A stretch of 64,000 nucleotides of DNA. Source: Biomphalaria glabrata (taxonomy: Eukaryota; Mollusca; Gastropoda; Planorbidae). The stretch covers positions 12,963,001-13,027,000 of the forward strand of contig NC_074723.1 in NCBI RefSeq assembly GCF_947242115.1, in the 5' to 3' direction. The translations under genes and the position numbers were made by a program. Shown one piece after another: positions 24,361-36,407 of the stretch. The notes beneath the pieces were generated by a model. The model was not told the origin of the DNA. It saw only the letters and a program-made list of their open reading frames with translations, and searched no databases. Each line of letters opens with the position of its first letter. Position 1 is the stretch's first letter.

Positions 24361-24614
24361 TATTGCATAATTCCGTTTTTTTTTTTTTTGTTCTTTTTTT
24401 TAACGCCCATAGGAGTGGCGTTTTCCATATTGAATGACACCCCGAAATGACAATTTTCGTCTATATATTTCATGAGATTTGTATGAGTTTTCAAAAGATT
24501 TTAATAATTTCAGGATATTTCCAGGACTTTTTCATATATTTTGCAATTTCAGGAGATTTCCAGGACCTCCTGTTAAATCGACAGGAGGCCGCGGGAAATC
24601 CGTTATAAGTTATA
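24361..24614 (+). mobile_element. second copy of the right-hand part of the CAGGGTT element
   Basis: It parallels 20205-20457 in order: a T-run, GGCGTTTTCCATATTGAATGACACCC, then TTCAGGATATTTCCAGGA words, then CAGGAGGCCGCGGGAAATCCG at the end. Its terminus suggests the original end read CAGGGTTCCCGCGGCC. Confidence 0.65.
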
Positions 24615-24878
24615 GCGTGAAATTACATTGTAACAGCTATACTAATTCACAGCCTAAATAAGTAGGCCTATGTTAGGTTGATCGTTAAAACATGAGCTGT
24701 TTATTAAAATTTAAAAAAAGAAGCGGGTGTTCAGGAAAGAGAGAACTGTCCGGAAAATCTCATTGTAAAAAGATACAATTATTCATGGTAGGCCTATTTT
24801 AGGTTCATCGTTAGTATGTGGCCCGTTTATTACAGTTAAAAAAAGGGGGATGTTCTGACCATAATAAACAATATAAAG

Positions 24879-25097
24879 CCTCGAATCCTGGAGAAGACAG
24901 GGATTTTTAATTTCAAGATCTTTGGGCGCCTTTGAATTCACCCAGATTTAATGCCTACCTGACATTAGTTGGGGAAAATTAATGCTGTTGGTCGTTGTGC
25001 TAGCCACATAACACCCTCGTTAACCGTGGGCCACAGAAACAGATGACCTTTACATCATCTGCCAGATGACCAGATGGTCTGAAAGTGGTACTTTACT
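24879..25097 (+). mobile_element. SINE family A, 5'-truncated copy
   Basis: Begins within the tRNA-like part (CCTCGAATCCTGGAGAAGAC) and continues through ACAGATGACCTTTACATCATC to GGTCTGAAAGTGGTACTTTA. Confidence 0.78.
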
Positions 25098-25194
25098 TTA
25101 AATTTACTATAAACATACTGAAGCAGCTTGCAACATCTACACTCGAAAGACATTTTTTTTTAAATTCTAAGTAGACTATAGGCCTGTAGTTCTA

Positions 25195-25850
25195 ACGGAA
25201 TAACTTATCTTCTTATATTATAGAAGTTACTTAAATTTAAAAAAGAAGATATTTAGCCCACGTACTAAGCATTTCATGTATCAATCTAGGGATGCATGTT
25301 AATCAATGACATATTGACATAAACTTATCTTATCTTATATAATAGAGACGTTACTTCAAAAAAAAAAAAAAGATGATTACGTCTTACGCGTCATGCATAT
25401 TAACCAATGACTCCGCCAAGACACTGGTTTTCCTGGCTATCTTAGACAACCCATTCCATGCTCTAATAGCGCTAGGGAAGAAGGAGCTTTTGTACAAATT
25501 TGTCCTAGCATATGGAACGAATAAATGTGCCTTTATCTTTATGTCTTTCTGAGTATTTAATTAAATTTTGGTTTTGTATTTGAAGATTATATGGTTCAGT
25601 GTTTTATGTATAATTGCTACTTTACTTTTTAAAGTCTTCTACCCTGAAGGCTTTCTAAATTTAGTGATTTTACTAAACTCTGCTAAGCGTCGTTGGTTTT
25701 CCTGTCTGATTCAGGCAGCCCATTCCATTCTCTAATAGTAAATGGCACTAGGGAAGAAGGAGCACTTGTAAGAATTTGTTCTAGCTTATGGAATTAGAAA
25801 TGTACCTTTATCTTTGTGTCTGAGTATTTCATTAGGTTTTGTCCATCAAT
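25195..25850 (-). mobile_element. tandem LINE 3' ends (family X)
   Basis: On the minus strand 25560-25390 encodes FVPYARTNLYKSSFFPSAIR then WNGL and a stop, the conserved C-terminus of a non-LTR ORF2. Its tail, with TTATATAAGATAAG words, is at 25320-25345. 25850-25685 is a second, more diverged copy of the same C-terminus, and 25195-25300 is a piece of another tail. The same family is at 59105-59375 (plus) and 57550-57660 (minus). Confidence 0.68.
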
Positions 25851-25957
25851 ATGGGCATACAGCAGTGCATCTTTCCCAAACTTTTGACCTATGTGTACCC
25901 CTTTTATAATTTTTGTAATAGAGAGTACCCCTCGTCCTCCCCCAACCACACTTTAAC

Positions 25958-27630
25958 CACTGGCGGATCCAGAACTTTGGAGTGTGGGGGGGGCGATTTT
26001 TTTCCAAACCCTAACCCTAACGCCCAGTAAACCCTAACCCTATGCATAAACGTGCGTACGACATATGAGAATAAAATAAGACTGTTTCTCAATCTTCGGC
26101 GAAAAAAAAAACAGTCTTTCTCTTGCAAGCTTGGGGGTCTGAGAGAGCGCTGTAAGCTTCTTCAGTGGGGTTCGGGGCGAAGCCCCGACGCCAAAAGCGT
26201 TTTCTTGCATTTTTCACTGCAGAAACGCATTCTTCTGACATCTACAGCTCATTATTATTCATTGGGGTTCGGGGCGAAGCCCCGACGCCAAAAACTTTTT
26301 CTTGCATTTTTCACGGCTGAAACGCATTCTCCTGACATCTACAGCTTATTATTCATCAGTGAGGTTCGGGGCGAAGCCTCGACGCTAAAAGCGTTTTCTG
26401 GCATTCTTCACTGCAGTAACGCATTCTCCTGACCTACAGCTCATTATTCATTCTATTATAAAGTGCCTTTTGAATAATTAGAAAAATATTCTAATATGAA
26501 TTTATAGTCCCTTAATACATTGCAAATACAACTGATTTGTTCTTTGAAAAGATTAGATACCCCACATATTTAGATTAAGGTTTTGAGGATCGCCGCCGAA
26601 AAAAAAATCGATTAATAATATTCAATAAAATTCTAGCATAAATTGTGAGTTATAGTCCTAAATTTATTTAACTAGAAAAATATGAGATAGAGTAAAGGTT
26701 GGAAAAAGTCGACTAGGAAAAGATTATCTGGCTTTTGAACTCATCTCAACCGTGACTGTTATATTGAAAAATTTCGTTTGAATTATAACTTTTCCAAAGC
26801 AAATGTAAGTCTTTCTTAAAATAGTTATGATAAATTCATGTCAAATTATACAAACTCTGTCTGGAAAGGGGAAGGGCGGTAAAATGAAAACGATTAATTC
26901 TCGCTCCTTTTTATAATTTCTGTTATTGATTGCATTGGGCGACTCGATATAAGAATTTACTTTATAGCATATATAAATTATATTAGTGACAGATTTTTTT
27001 TAATTTTGTAATTTCTTACTATCATACAAAAAGAAAAAGTATTGATTTGTCCGATGGGGGGAAGGGGATTGCATGTATCGCACTTCCACCTGTTTATATT
27101 ATATAGATATTCGACTAATTTTGTTCACATACTATGATTTCTCCATAAAAGTAGGACCGCCCCCCCACTCAAAGGGTTTAGATGGGAAGGGCGGTGGAGG
27201 TATTCGTTCTTCCCCTTCCAATCGACCAACAGGTGAACGAAATAATACAAAGACCGGTTAAAATACCAATAACAAGTTTTAATCATATAGATATTTAATT
27301 GATTCTGTTAGCAAGCTGTGATTTCTACAAATAAATAGGACCGCCCCCCCCCCACTCGAAAGTTTATGGGGGGGGGGCGGATTGATGCCATCGCCCCCTC
27401 CCGACCCTACTAAATCGGCCAAAATACTAGAAGGGGGGGGGCGAAATAATTTAAAAATAGGTTGAAATATAAATAATTAGTATATATTATTAACAGAAGT
27501 AATAAATTCGCATACAAATTGTGTGAATTCTATACTATAATTCGTCCGGTCCCCCCCTTCTGGGGGGGAAGGGGTCGGCCGAGTGGGGGGGGGCGATCGC
27601 CCCTACCGCCCCCCCCTGGATCCGCCAGTG
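25958..27630. mobile_element. inner hAT-like element with ends CACTGGCGGATCCAG and 8-bp duplication ACTTTAAC
   Basis: Both ends read CACTGGCGGATCCAG inwards, flanked by ACTTTAAC at 25950-25957 and 27631-27638. It is 1,673 bp with no transposase. It contains three 97-bp tandem units (26167-26453) and, on the right, several diverged copies of a block with GGACCGCCCCCCC and long G or C runs (27150-27610). It interrupts the outer element 25863-27787. Confidence 0.82.
26167..26453 (+). repeat. 97-bp tandem repeat (3 copies) with GGGGC hairpin
   Basis: Units start at 26167, 26264 and 26361. Each begins GGTTCGGGGCGAAGCCCCGA, in which CGGGGC pairs with GCCCCG across a GAA loop. Each then has GCGTTTTCTTGCATTTTTCAC and ends with ACATCTACAGCTCATTATTC. 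The open frame across it is a by-product of the 97-bp period and is not called. Confidence 0.85.
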
Positions 27631-27812
27631 ACTTTAACCCTATACCACCCTAACCCTAACCCTAATCACACTTTAATTTATTAACAGAACATATTAATAT
27701 GGGCATAGTTAATGAGGTGCTACGCGTACCCCCTCCAAAGTCTTCCCGTACCCCTGAGGTACGAATACCACACTTTGGGAAACACTAGCATACAGTGTCA
27801 ATTTGATTCTGG

Positions 27813-28034
27813 AAATCCCCAATGAATCCGGAAGTGGGTTTACCCATTCTGGGCCGATATTGGCACGATTAGGGTTGCCCGTATTGGTCCCTAATGGGAA
27901 CCTAATGACGCCAATGTGCAAACGGTACCCGCTCCCATTAGGGCGCCATTTGGGCTATTTAGGGCTGCAATTAGGGCAAAGGGGGATAACCCTAATTAAA
28001 ACTGATACTGGGCCGTAATGGGCATGTTTATAGG
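27813..28034 (+). repeat. dispersed repeat, inverted partner of 55806-56040
   Basis: The segment rich in GGGCCGATATTGGCACGATT and CAATTAGGG words occurs in reverse complement at 55806-56040, base for base over most of its length. At that second site it is followed by an 82-bp minisatellite, which is absent here. Confidence 0.75.
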
Positions 28035-28165
28035 GAAGACAAATCCGTGCAAGTGTTCCTTTAGTCTATATCCTAGTGCCATTAGAGAATGGAACGGGTT
28101 GCCTGAACCTTATATTATAAATTACAATGAGTTAGTATCTCGAATTAGCATGCATGATTAACACA
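28035..28165 (+). mobile_element. LINE ORF2 C-terminal fragment
   Basis: Reads KTNPCKCSFSLYPSAIREWN and ends RISMHD stop, the common C-terminus of several non-LTR families. Everything upstream is missing. Confidence 0.55.
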
Positions 28166-28189
28166 TAGAGACCAAATCTCCATTATCTT

Positions 28190-28850
28190 AAATATCATCT
28201 CATTTCTGCATGTATGGTCCCGTCTGGGAAAAAAGATCATCAAACAGCTTCCTCCGAGTGTCTCGGTGCTGGGCGATTCGAGTCTCTCCACTCCAACTTT
28301 CCCCTGTTTTGCCCATCTGCTTGGCATCAGCTTCCAAAAATCTCTGCGCCATATATTTTCGAGTCGTCTTCTTCCTCTTACCATGGGGCTATCAATGTTT
28401 GCCTTTAGCGCTTCAGCCAGTCCTGTAGATTTGCCGTTCTTCAAATGCTTGATTGCGATGCGGATCTCTTCTTTAGTGAGTGAACTGCACTTAAATTGAT
28501 AGGCCAATACTTCTTTCACTTTCTGCCTCATCTGCTCCTAATCTTATCATCTCTTCTCTGAGCTGGAACTTGTTTAATAGTGTGACCTTTAACTTTTCCT
28601 GTTTAGACCAGTCTTTCAAGGCGTAGGTGTCGTTGTCGGGCCACCAGAAGATATGCTCTGAAGCAACATCTGATCCTCTAGCGTTTGACACGTAGGCCTA
28701 TCCTTCATCCTGAAGAGAGCGACGGAACTTCTTCACGATACAGACGTGGTCAATTTGATTATGTATTGATATGTCTGCAGGTTATACCCAATTAAAAGCC
28801 ATGTTGCCATCAGTATCCGTTTGCGTTGGTTGGGCCGTAGATCTGGATAT
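28190..28850 (-). mobile_element. LINE fragment: endonuclease end and start of reverse transcriptase
   Basis: Minus-strand pieces read DHVCIVKKFRRSLQ, ARGSDVASEH (end of the AP-endonuclease domain), then SLTKEEIRIAIKHLKNGKST (start of the RT domain), then AEALKANID. They lie in different frames with deletions between them, so the copy is dead. It may belong to the same family as the RT copy at 57870-60606. Confidence 0.7.
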
Positions 28851-28989
28851 TATAATATCTAAGTTATTCCTCTTGTTAAGGTCTTAAAGATAAAAAAAAA
28901 ATTTAGGGGGGAAATTGATGTGCCAGCATGGACAAAAAAAAAAAAAAAAAAGCAAACAGATACTGAGATCTAGACTAGATCACTTGATC

Positions 28990-29078
28990 TGACGGTCTTA
29001 ATTAGGCCTTATTTTATTTATAGGCTAATCCTGCGTCATGGTCTCGATCCCGTCCACAGGCCAGGTTGAGTATCTCTG
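28990..29078 (+). mobile_element. probable right terminus of a hAT-like element
   Basis: The reverse complement begins CAGAGATACTCAACCTGGCC then TGTGGACGGGAT, resembling the terminus at 21744 (CAGGGGTCTCAAACTCA...GTGGACCGCAG). No left end or coding part was found. Confidence 0.35.
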
Positions 29079-29079
29079 A

Positions 29080-29900
29080 TCTAGAATGACTGCTTCTAGT
29101 TCTATATAGATCTAGATCTAAATCTAGTCTATTTTAAGGTTTCGAGTCCGAAAATTATTCTAGTTTATTACACTGAAACATGGAACCTGAGACCTAGTAG
29201 ATCTATAATCCATATTCTAGATCTGTATTCATAATAGACTCCCGTTTGATTACGTCAGTACACGTGTGAATAGACACAATAGTTGTCATTGTTTACCTAG
29301 ATCTAGACATGGACCTCTAGATTAGTCTATCTAATCTACTAGATCTAGATTCTAGATTGACTAGATGTAGATATAGATATATCTACTTGATATAGGCATC
29401 TAGATCTATAGGCTTTGGTCTCTAGAATCTAGATCTTGAGTACGTTTTAACCTACAGTCAAGTGTCTAGACTCTATAGTTATGGTATTTACTGATAGATA
29501 CTATACTAGATGATAGATCTAGATTATTCTAGATATAGATCTAGTTACAATAGTATAGTCTATAGTAATAGTTTTATAACTGCTAACTCTGTCTCTAGTA
29601 GAGTCTCTAGTCTAGGTTCTAGATGTAGATCTAGATCTAGTCTAGATTTACTCATATAATTATATATATATATATATATATATATGTCTATATTGAATTT
29701 GATATACTAATATTAGTAATAAATACTATTATACTTATACTATTATCTATACTTGGTCTTATAACTTATATAGTAATATAGTGATAGTGAGTTATAGTAT
29801 ATACTATATACTCAGACTATATAGACTCTAGATCTATATAATTGAGTATATATACTATTATAGTTTATTATAGTATATAATTTATAAGTAATAAGTATAT
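29080..29900. repeat. CTAGATCT-word DNA and (AT)n
   Basis: Dense TAGATCTAGA words and a (TA)n run at about 29660-29685, with no coding potential. Confidence 0.6.
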
Positions 29901-30654
29901 TGTTACGAATCTCACTATCCAGGCTCTCTGCAAACTGTACCATACACCACCAACTTAAAGAACTTGACAAGTCAGGGCTCCAAAATAACATAAAGGTCTA
30001 ATGTCCATAAAATAACAGCCAATACTGTACAATTGGCAGCACGTAGAACAGTACAAATAGCTCTGCGATAACAAATATCTCTCCCATAACACTGTTCCGC
30101 CGTATCAAGTCTTGCCCTGGCCTCTCCGTCTCGTTCCGGGCTTGCACTGGGTTCAACAGTTCGGGACTGACTTCACACACTTGGGCTCGTTGTGTCGGAC
30201 TCGATCACAGACCAAGATCAAGACGCCGTTCGTCTCAACTGTACCTGACAGTACTCCGCACTGAACCGTCGTAATGCTCCGTACAGAACCACACCGTTGA
30301 ACTGTGCTGTAGTCGACCGTGTTCTGAACCCCTGTCGTGAACCCGCTTTCTGAACCGTCTTGACTGCGACACCTCCGCTCTTTATATAGATATAGGGTCC
30401 CTACTGGCCTTCTAGAACCGGACAGAACGCCGCTCGACGTTTCTAGGTGGTCAGATGACTACAATTCTCGGGACGCTAATGAGCTCTGTTCACGACGGCG
30501 ATTCTTCCCGATACCTCTTGTTGACACTCGTCTCGGCCGATCGTCATAACTCGTCACGGTTGACCGCTCGTCTAGCGCTGGCCTGGGGCGATTTGCGTCG
30601 ACTGACTACACTCACACCACTACCCCCATCTGTGCCACCACCAGGTTTATAACA
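29901..30654 (-). mobile_element. solo LTR, family 1 (LTR retrotransposon fossil)
   Basis: Read on the minus strand it starts TGTTATAAACCTGG and ends GAGATTCGTAACA, the TG...CA form of an LTR, with a TATATAAAGAG promoter-like box inside. It is GC-richer than its surroundings. A second copy in opposite orientation is at 33295-33847. AT-rich flanks prevent a firm target duplication. No internal gag-pol DNA adjoins it, so it is a solo LTR. The open frame at 30455-30652 is part of the LTR and not a gene. The divergence between the two copies suggests that they are not recent. Confidence 0.72.
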
Positions 30655-32342
30655 ATATATTATATAATATTTACTATATTAGTATATACTATAATAATAA
30701 TTAATATACATTATGATTATCAATAATCAATATCATGACTCATGATTATGATTTAGATTTACTAGATTTAGAATTTAGATTTAGAATTTTAGATCATCTA
30801 TGATCTAGAATCTAGATCAGTAGATCACTACGGTTACGGTAGATGTCTAGATTATTATCTAATCTATAAACTTAAACTATTACTATATTATAGATTAATG
30901 ACTACATCTATGAGATCTATTCTCTAGAGACTACATTTAGATTTAAATCTAGAATCTATACTACTTAACTTATATATAATATAACTTATAGTTATAGTAT
31001 ACTAGACTCTATAGTATAATCTAGACTAGAATCTAGAGTCTAGAACTCTAGATTGACTCTAGATTTGTTCACCTGTGACCTAGGTCCAAGGCAATCTTTA
31101 AAAAAAAAAAATTATGAATATACTTGAAACCTTTATAGCCATAAATCCATAATGCCCATAACTCAGTAACTCATGAGTAAGGCAGTAAGGTGTAAATCAT
31201 AATAATATAATAATAATGATTAATGATAGATCTAGCTATAGACTCTCTATATATTAAATTAAATATACTCACTTTTTGGTTCACTTTTATATATATATAA
31301 TATATATATATATATATAATATAAATCTAGATCTATATATTAAATATATATAAATATATATAATTATAATATAGATCTACATCTAGTATAAAATATAATC
31401 GTATGTCGCATATATATATATGTAAACTTAACCGATTAGAATTTAATCTAGAATTTAATGAATCTAGAATCAGTAGACTGAGCAGATGAGATTGATGTTA
31501 ATGTTATGTTCCTAATCATAATTACATCTATATTAATGTATAAAATATATATATATATAATATAATTTTTATAAATCTATAATAAAATTAATATATATAT
31601 CATAATATATATGTGATTTCTGTTTATTTCTTGGTATTTCTGCTTATATTAATTATTGTTTAAACAGAATCATCTTGCTGGAGATTATATTTAATAAATG
31701 ACTTTTTTAAATAACTTAATAACACACTGAAGAAACATCTATGTTCTCTTATAACTAACTTCTTTATTAAACTTCTTTAAATTATAAGTAGATTCTCAAT
31801 TCAATAACAACTAGACTTATAAAATGAAACTTTCTATACTACAACTTTAACTCATTACTGTAACAACTTTACGATACAAATTCAATTAAAAAAATGTAAC
31901 TTCAACTACTGGACCCGCAAATGTTTAAACATAAGAGCGTTATTTATATAAAAAAAATCGTTACTATGCAAGGACCTGCTCCTCTGCAAGGACCGTTACC
32001 TCTACAAGGACTTTAAAAGTATAATGCGAGGACCCCGGCTAACTTACTTTCCCCTAATTTATACTTTTCTAAACTGTATTTTCCAGAATCATAGAAACTT
32101 CTCCCCTAAATATTTTATTAACTGTGACCTTCTAGAAACTAACTATAAATAGATGCTATTTTTTCCCCTTTTTAACCTCTTTCTCTGATTGGATGACTAT
32201 AATTAACGTGTTTACTCTGGTCTTATGACCTGACCTCGGCTTCTAGAAACTGGTCTGTAAATGTTAGGTTAAATTGTGTAACGTTGTAATGTGCGTTGAC
32301 ATAGTATTATAATATTACATATGAGATTGGTTACTATTAATG
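30655..32342. other. AT-rich interval, CTAGATCT words, no gene
   Basis: Extreme AT content with (AT)n patches (31280-31600). From about 31650 to 32330 the composition is less extreme and has three close GCAAGGACC words (31965-32035), which may be another decayed LTR-like repeat; I cannot define its ends. Confidence 0.35.
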
Positions 32343-32930
32343 TGTTGCGAATGTCGTAGAATGCTGGGTTCGTGCTTCCTGGAGTCACACTTGACACGTG
32401 ACAAACATAGATACTAGAGATTGACTTAAGTCCGTTTCAGCAGACAAAATATAAAGTTTATTTAATAACAATATTAATACTGCACTCCTTGTCGGTTACA
32501 TAATCCAATAAGAAACAAAGTCACATCCGCATAACAGCTGTATCAAATATATCCAACATGTCAAATTCTCCAAAATAGACTTCAAGTAACGTCCGCATCA
32601 CAGCGGGTAACACATACTTAATAATAATAATAGTACAGAATAATAACTACTACAAATACATGTCTCAAGTGACCACTGGCTTCGACTTCCCAAAAGATAC
32701 TTCTTAACTCAAAATTACTACTTGACTCTCTAAGTCACTACTGTCTGTACTGGACAAAAAGATACTACTTGACTGCCTTGTCCAAAGGATACAACTTGAC
32801 TGACTGACTGAACTAAAAGTCAATTTTAGTCATTCTACTTCCTGTTTCTATATCAGGAGTTTCATTTATCTTATTACCATCTTAACCAGAGGTGAACATT
32901 TAACAGTCAATGTCAACAGAGACTGTGACA
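32343..32930 (-). mobile_element. possible solo LTR of a second family
   Basis: On the minus strand it would run from TGTCACAGTCTCTG to GACATTCGCAACA, a TG...CA form. There is an AATAAA signal about 110 bp before the 3' end and several short repeats rich in CTTGACT. No matching target duplication was found, so the call is tentative. Confidence 0.4.
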
Positions 32931-33294
32931 TGGTCGAATTAGGTCACAGAATCATCTGATATATAGCTCTCTCTATTTTTGTTTTAGATATAATTGAATG
33001 TAAGATCAGATGTATGTTATGTATGTAGATCTATTCTATGTCCACCATGGAAATCAAATAGAAATCAAAACCATTTTATCAATCTTGTTGAAACTTGGCA
33101 TAAATGTAATTAATCATTAGAACTAGATAGAGTATCATACTCATAGAGTTAAACATAGACGTCATGGTGGAGACCATATTATAGTGTCGTCTAAATGTAT
33201 GTTTAATTTATTAACAGAACATAATAAATATCCCACAACCTGAGGGCATTAAGATTTTTTAAAATACCTAATTTTATCTCTAGTATATATATAT

Positions 33295-33847
33295 TGTTAT
33301 AAACCTGGTGGTGGCACAGATGGGGGTAGTGGTGTGTGTGTAGTCAGCCGACGCAAATCGCCCCAGGCCAGCGCTAGACAAGCGGTCAACCGTGACGAGT
33401 TACGAGGATCGGCCGAGACGAGTGTCAACATGATGGTTCGGGAAGGATCGACGTCGTGAACAGAGCTCAGGAGTGTCACGAGGGATGTAGTCATCTGACC
33501 ACCCAGAATGGTCGAGCGACGTTCTGTCCGGTTCTAGAAGGCCAGCAGGGACCCTATATAAAGAGCGAAGGTATCAGAGACCAGCCAGTCACAACTTCCC
33601 GATCTACAGTTCGTTACAACGGCTCAGTACAAGTCCGAGACGAGACAGAGAGACCAGTGCAAGAGTTGATACGGCGGAGAGATATTTGTACAGTCTTGTG
33701 TTACGTGCTGCCAATTGTACAGTATTGGCTGTTATTTATTGACATTAAACTATTACGTTATTTTCAAGCCCAGAGTTGTCAAGTTCTTTAAGTTGGTGGT
33801 GTCATTTGGTGCAATTGCAGCGAGCCCAGATAGGGAGATTCGTAACA
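33295..33847 (+). mobile_element. solo LTR, family 1, opposite orientation
   Basis: Starts TGTTATAAACCTGG and ends GAGATTCGTAACA, with TATATAAAGAG at about 33554. It is homologous over most of its length to 29901-30654 in reverse complement. It is flanked by AT repeats on both sides and no internal element sequence adjoins it. The open frame at 33297-33494 is the shadow of the LTR. Confidence 0.74.
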
Positions 33848-36393
<2,546 letters not shown>

Positions 36394-36407
36394 GAATATT
36401 GGATTGA

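Larger units (their letters stand above)
25863..27787. mobile_element. outer hAT-like non-autonomous element with 8-bp duplication GCATACAG
   Basis: The left end is CAGTGCATCTTTCCCAAAC and the reverse complement of the right end is TAGTGTTTCCCAAAGTG. Both are flanked by GCATACAG (25855-25862 and 27788-27795). Without the inner insertion it is only about 250 bp, a small MITE. The inner sequence holds CCCTAA words and the shared phrase GTACCCC near each end. An 8-bp duplication with CAGTG ends is the hAT signature. Confidence 0.78.

Noticed and set aside
25980-26045. Chromosome end or true interstitial telomere
   Set aside because: Only a few CCCTAA units, located inside transposons with clear target duplications.
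26052-26432. 126-codon plus-strand frame
   Set aside because: It runs through the 97-bp tandem repeat, and its repeated peptide only mirrors the DNA repeat.
30455-30652. 65-codon frame with a similar frame at 33297-33494
   Set aside because: The similarity is explained by both being parts of solo LTRs of one family; not a host gene.
29901-33847. A complete LTR retrotransposon with the two LTRs as its ends
   Set aside because: The LTRs face opposite ways and no gag-pol-like sequence lies between them, so they are independent solo LTRs.
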